Assembly (NCBI RefSeq): GCF_017255415.1
Contig: NZ_JAFJZZ010000002.1
Location: 1-64,000, forward strand
Reading direction: 5' to 3'
DNA: 64,000 nucleotides
Origin: Clostridium aminobutyricum
GTDB taxonomy: Bacteria; Bacillota; Clostridia; Peptostreptococcales; Anaerovoracaceae
The translations under genes and the position numbers were made by a program. Numbering within the stretch: position 1 is the first letter of the stretch; the number at the start of each line of letters is the position of its first letter. The notes beneath the pieces were generated by a model that made no database searches, was not told where the DNA came from, and saw only the letters and a list, made by a program, of their open reading frames with translations. Positions 62,157 through 64,000 of this stretch are shown piece by piece.

Positions 62157-63341
62157 TTAAATTCCAGCATCCCTCGCAAGAATTTCCGCTTTATCCGTCT
62201 TTTCCCATGGAATATCGATATCAGTTCTTCCAAAATGACCATAAGCAGCTACCTGTCTGTAAATTGGTCTTCTTAAATCCAACTCTCTGATGATGGCTGC
62301 CGGTCTTAAATCAAAATGTGTTTGAATCAATTCAACCATCTTTTCATCTGATATTTTTCCTGTTCCGTACGTGTCCACCATAATGGATACTGGTTTTGCA
62401 ACACCAATTGCATAAGCGAGCTCAATTTCGCACTTATCGGCAAGACCTGCTGCAACAATATTCTTCGCAACGTATCTTGCTGCATACGTAGCAGAACGGT
62501 CTACTTTTGTAGGGTCTTTGCCGCTGAATGCACCGCCGCCGTGTCTTGCATAGCCGCCGTACGTGTCAACGATAATTTTTCTGCCGGTCAGTCCCGAATC
62601 TCCATGCGGTCCGCCGATTACAAATCGTCCGGTTGGGTTTACAAAATATTTTGTTTCACTGTCTAACAGTTCAGCCGGTACGATTGGCTTAATAACTTTT
62701 TCAATCAGATCTGCTCTAATCTGTTCTTGGGTAGCCTCCGGATCATGCTGCGTTGAAATAAGAACAGTATCTACTCTTTTTACCTTATCGCCATCGTATT
62801 CAACCGTTACCTGGGTCTTTCCATCCGGTCTTAAATACTTTAAGGTTCCGTCTTTTCTCACCTTTGTAAGCTGTAGTGCAAGCTTATGGGCAAGAGAGAT
62901 CGGCATGGGCATTAACTCAGGTGTTTCATTGCACGCAAACCCAAACATGATCCCTTGATCTCCTGCTCCGGTTTCTTCAATCTGATCGTTCAGGGAACCT
63001 TCTTTATACTCTAACGCCTTGTCTACGCCCATTGCGATATCGCCGGATTGCTCATCTATAGCTGTCAGAACAGCGCAAGTATTTCCGTCAAAACCATATT
63101 CGCTCTTATCGTATCCAATATCGCAAATAACTCCTCTTACAATTTTAGGAATATCAATATAGCATTTTGTAGTGATTTCACCCATTACCATTGCATATCC
63201 GGTTGTAGTAGTAGTTTCTGCCGCCACTCTTCCATACGGATCCTGTGTATAAATAGCATCTAAAATGGCATCTGAAATCTGGTCGCATATTTTGTCAGGA
63301 TGCCCTTCTGTTACAGATTCTGATGTAAATAATTTTTTCAT
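62157..63341 (-). CDS. metK: S-adenosylmethionine synthetase
   Basis: The 394-residue enzyme has [56 protein letters not shown] and [17 protein letters not shown]. It makes SAM from methionine and ATP. The start at 63341 is set by AAGGAGGTACAC. The longer open frame runs into the leader RNA. Expression is controlled by the SAM-I riboswitch upstream. Confidence 0.97.
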   Translation of the reverse strand: MKKLFTSESVTEGHPDKICDQISDAILDAIYTQDPYGRVAAETTTTTGYAMVMGEITTKCYIDIPKIVRGVICDIGYDKSEYGFDGNTCAVLTAIDEQSGDIAMGVDKALEYKEGSLNDQIEETGAGDQGIMFGFACNETPELMPMPISLAHKLALQLTKVRKDGTLKYLRPDGKTQVTVEYDGDKVKRVDTVLISTQHDPEATQEQIRADLIEKVIKPIVPAELLDSETKYFVNPTGRFVIGGPHGDSGLTGRKIIVDTYGGYARHGGGAFSGKDPTKVDRSATYAARYVAKNIVAAGLADKCEIELAYAIGVAKPVSIMVDTYGTGKISDEKMVELIQTHFDLRPAAIIRELDLRRPIYRQVAAYGHFGRTDIDIPWEKTDKAEILARDAGI

Positions 63342-63400
63342 GTGTACCTCCTTTTTGGGCGAATCAATTCGTCTCAAAATTCTAAAATAAAAAACAGCTA

Positions 63401-63430
63401 AAAAAAATAACCTCTTCAAAGAAAGAGGTT
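63401..63430 (-). terminator. Riboswitch-controlled terminator of metK
   Basis: AACCTCTTTC pairs with GAAGAGGTT around a short loop and is followed on the minus strand by eight T. It lies between the SAM-I aptamer and the start codon and is the regulated terminator. Confidence 0.9.
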
Positions 63431-63452
63431 AGATATTGTTTCATCATCCTTC

Positions 63453-63573
63453 CTCATCTCTCAGATTTCAACCAATCTGTAGGAATTGGCACCTTTTATA
63501 TTTTATACTTCACCATAAAACACATAGGTTGCCGGGCATCGCAGGGCCTAATCCCTCCGCCTCTCTTGATAAG
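63453..63573 (-). ncRNA. SAM-I (S-box) riboswitch aptamer
   Basis: The minus strand carries the conserved order of the S-box: CTTATCAAGAGAGGCGGAGG, then GGCCCTGCGATGCCCGGCAA, then GGTGCCAATTCC and GAAATCTGAGAGATGAGG. These are the P1 strand and kink-turn, P2 and pseudoknot, P3, P4 and closing P1. When SAM is high it favours the terminator at 63401-63430 and turns metK off. Confidence 0.97.
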
Positions 63574-63626
63574 GGTTATTTAATTTTTAGTTATAAAAGT
63601 CTTTCTATTGTTAAAGACTTTATTAT

Positions 63627-63654
63627 ATTATATCCCATAAAAGCATATTGTCAA
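63627..63654 (-). promoter_or_regulatory. Sigma-A promoter of metK
   Basis: TTGACA (63649-63654) and TATAAT (63627-63632) are perfect consensus boxes separated by 16 bases, about 50 bases before the riboswitch. Confidence 0.9.
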
Positions 63655-63771
63655 TATGTAACCTTTTGAGGTATACTAATTTATTATACTCGGTAATAAT
63701 ATCTATTGCACACTATACTTTAATATGGTTTAACTTATGGTTTCGTGCGATAGAAAAAAAGGGAGAGAGAT

Positions 63772-64000
63772 TTGACTGATAGAAATTTTAGAGTAATAAA
63801 AGGAGGCTTAGATGCTCCTTTACACGGTACAAAAGAATTCGTGTCCGCATATGTCACAGATACGCGACTGATGGGTGTGACCGGTCTTTATATTCACTGG
63901 CATTTAGTAGATGCTGATCTTGCTACAGATTTTCACCAATTTTACTATTTTGATGCAGAAGAATATGGATTTGAAACGTATAAAAGCATCGTTGGGAATG
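63772..64000 (+). CDS. Start of an unknown gene, cut by the window edge
   Basis: A frame open to the window end starts at TTG 63772 after AAAGGGAGAGAGAT, a good ribosome binding site. It begins LTDRNFRVIKGGLDAPLHG and contains VTGLYIHWHLVDADLATDF and FHQFYYFDAEEYGFE. There is no signal peptide. It may be one of the clostridial hypothetical families of unknown role. At least 76 residues are present; the rest lies beyond the window. Confidence 0.7.
   Translation, partial: MTDRNFRVIKGGLDAPLHGTKEFVSAYVTDTRLMGVTGLYIHWHLVDADLATDFHQFYYFDAEEYGFETYKSIVGN

Noticed and set aside
1-64000. CRISPR array
   Set aside because: No series of regularly spaced direct repeats was seen; the only short tandem repeat is the pair of regulatory sites at 26450-26495.

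Overview
The window comes from a low-GC, anaerobic, Gram-positive bacterium of the class Clostridia. The evidence is an oxygen-sensitive 2-hydroxyacyl-CoA dehydratase with its ATP-dependent activator, a 4-hydroxybutyryl-CoA dehydratase-like enzyme, a Bcd/EtfBA butyryl-CoA system, FabK instead of FabI, AddB, a SAM-I riboswitch, strong purine-rich ribosome binding sites and AT-rich intergenic DNA. The gene set resembles amino-acid- and hydroxyacid-fermenting Clostridia of the Aminipila/Anaerovorax type. That placement is an inference.

Region 1 (1-2.75 kb) is a scar zone of mobile DNA. It holds a frameshifted serine-recombinase fragment, a detached tRNA-Pro 3' end, a restriction-type nuclease gene, a small unknown gene, a broken IS200-type transposase, and intact tRNA-Pro and tRNA-Thr genes. 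Region 2 (2.9-6.4 kb) carries an unknown protein, a Ca2+/Na+ antiporter, an AAA ATPase and an FMN reductase.

Region 3 (6.6-31.4 kb) is the most interesting part. A minus-strand operon, bcd-etfB-etfA-thl-hbd-crt-(2-hydroxyacyl-CoA dehydratase B, C, activator)-FabZ-like-CoA transferase, is followed by a 4-hydroxybutyryl-CoA dehydratase-like gene with its own sigma-A promoter. Upstream lie a KduD-like dehydrogenase, a GldA-like dehydrogenase, an AEC carrier, a TRAP transporter, an altronate-dehydratase-family gene, a PAS sigma-54 activator and a D-2-hydroxyacid dehydrogenase. Six promoters here read as sigma-54 (-24/-12) elements. They lie near copies of the palindrome AGATGC-N6-GCATCT, so the block looks like one regulon run by the resident activator. 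I infer import and dehydration of a sugar acid or hydroxy acid, reduction to a 2-hydroxy acid, CoA activation, dehydration, reduction and beta-oxidation-like cleavage to acetyl-CoA, or reduction to butyrate. Three gene remnants (activator, hydroxyacid dehydrogenase, etfB/etfA junction) show that a segment was duplicated and that each copy lost different parts.

Region 4 (31.8-36.1 kb) has an XRE regulator with a small paralogous partner, and addB. Region 5 (36.3-43.5 kb) is a fatty-acid synthesis operon, fabH-fabK-fabD-fabG-fabF-fabZ, ending in an unusual gene that fuses a MarR/FabT-like regulator to a FabK-like flavoprotein. A FabT-type palindrome sits before fabH. Region 6 (43.5-51.1 kb) has a large imperfect inverted repeat, an aldehyde dehydrogenase, a glycolipid-type glycosyltransferase, a chemoreceptor, a HAD phosphatase and a lone Na+-pump decarboxylase beta subunit. 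Region 7 (51.2-64 kb) is housekeeping: hlyC/corC-secA-prfB-tex (prfB with a programmed +1 frameshift), two unknown membrane-associated proteins, aspartate kinase, metK under a SAM-I riboswitch, and the start of an unknown gene at the right edge.
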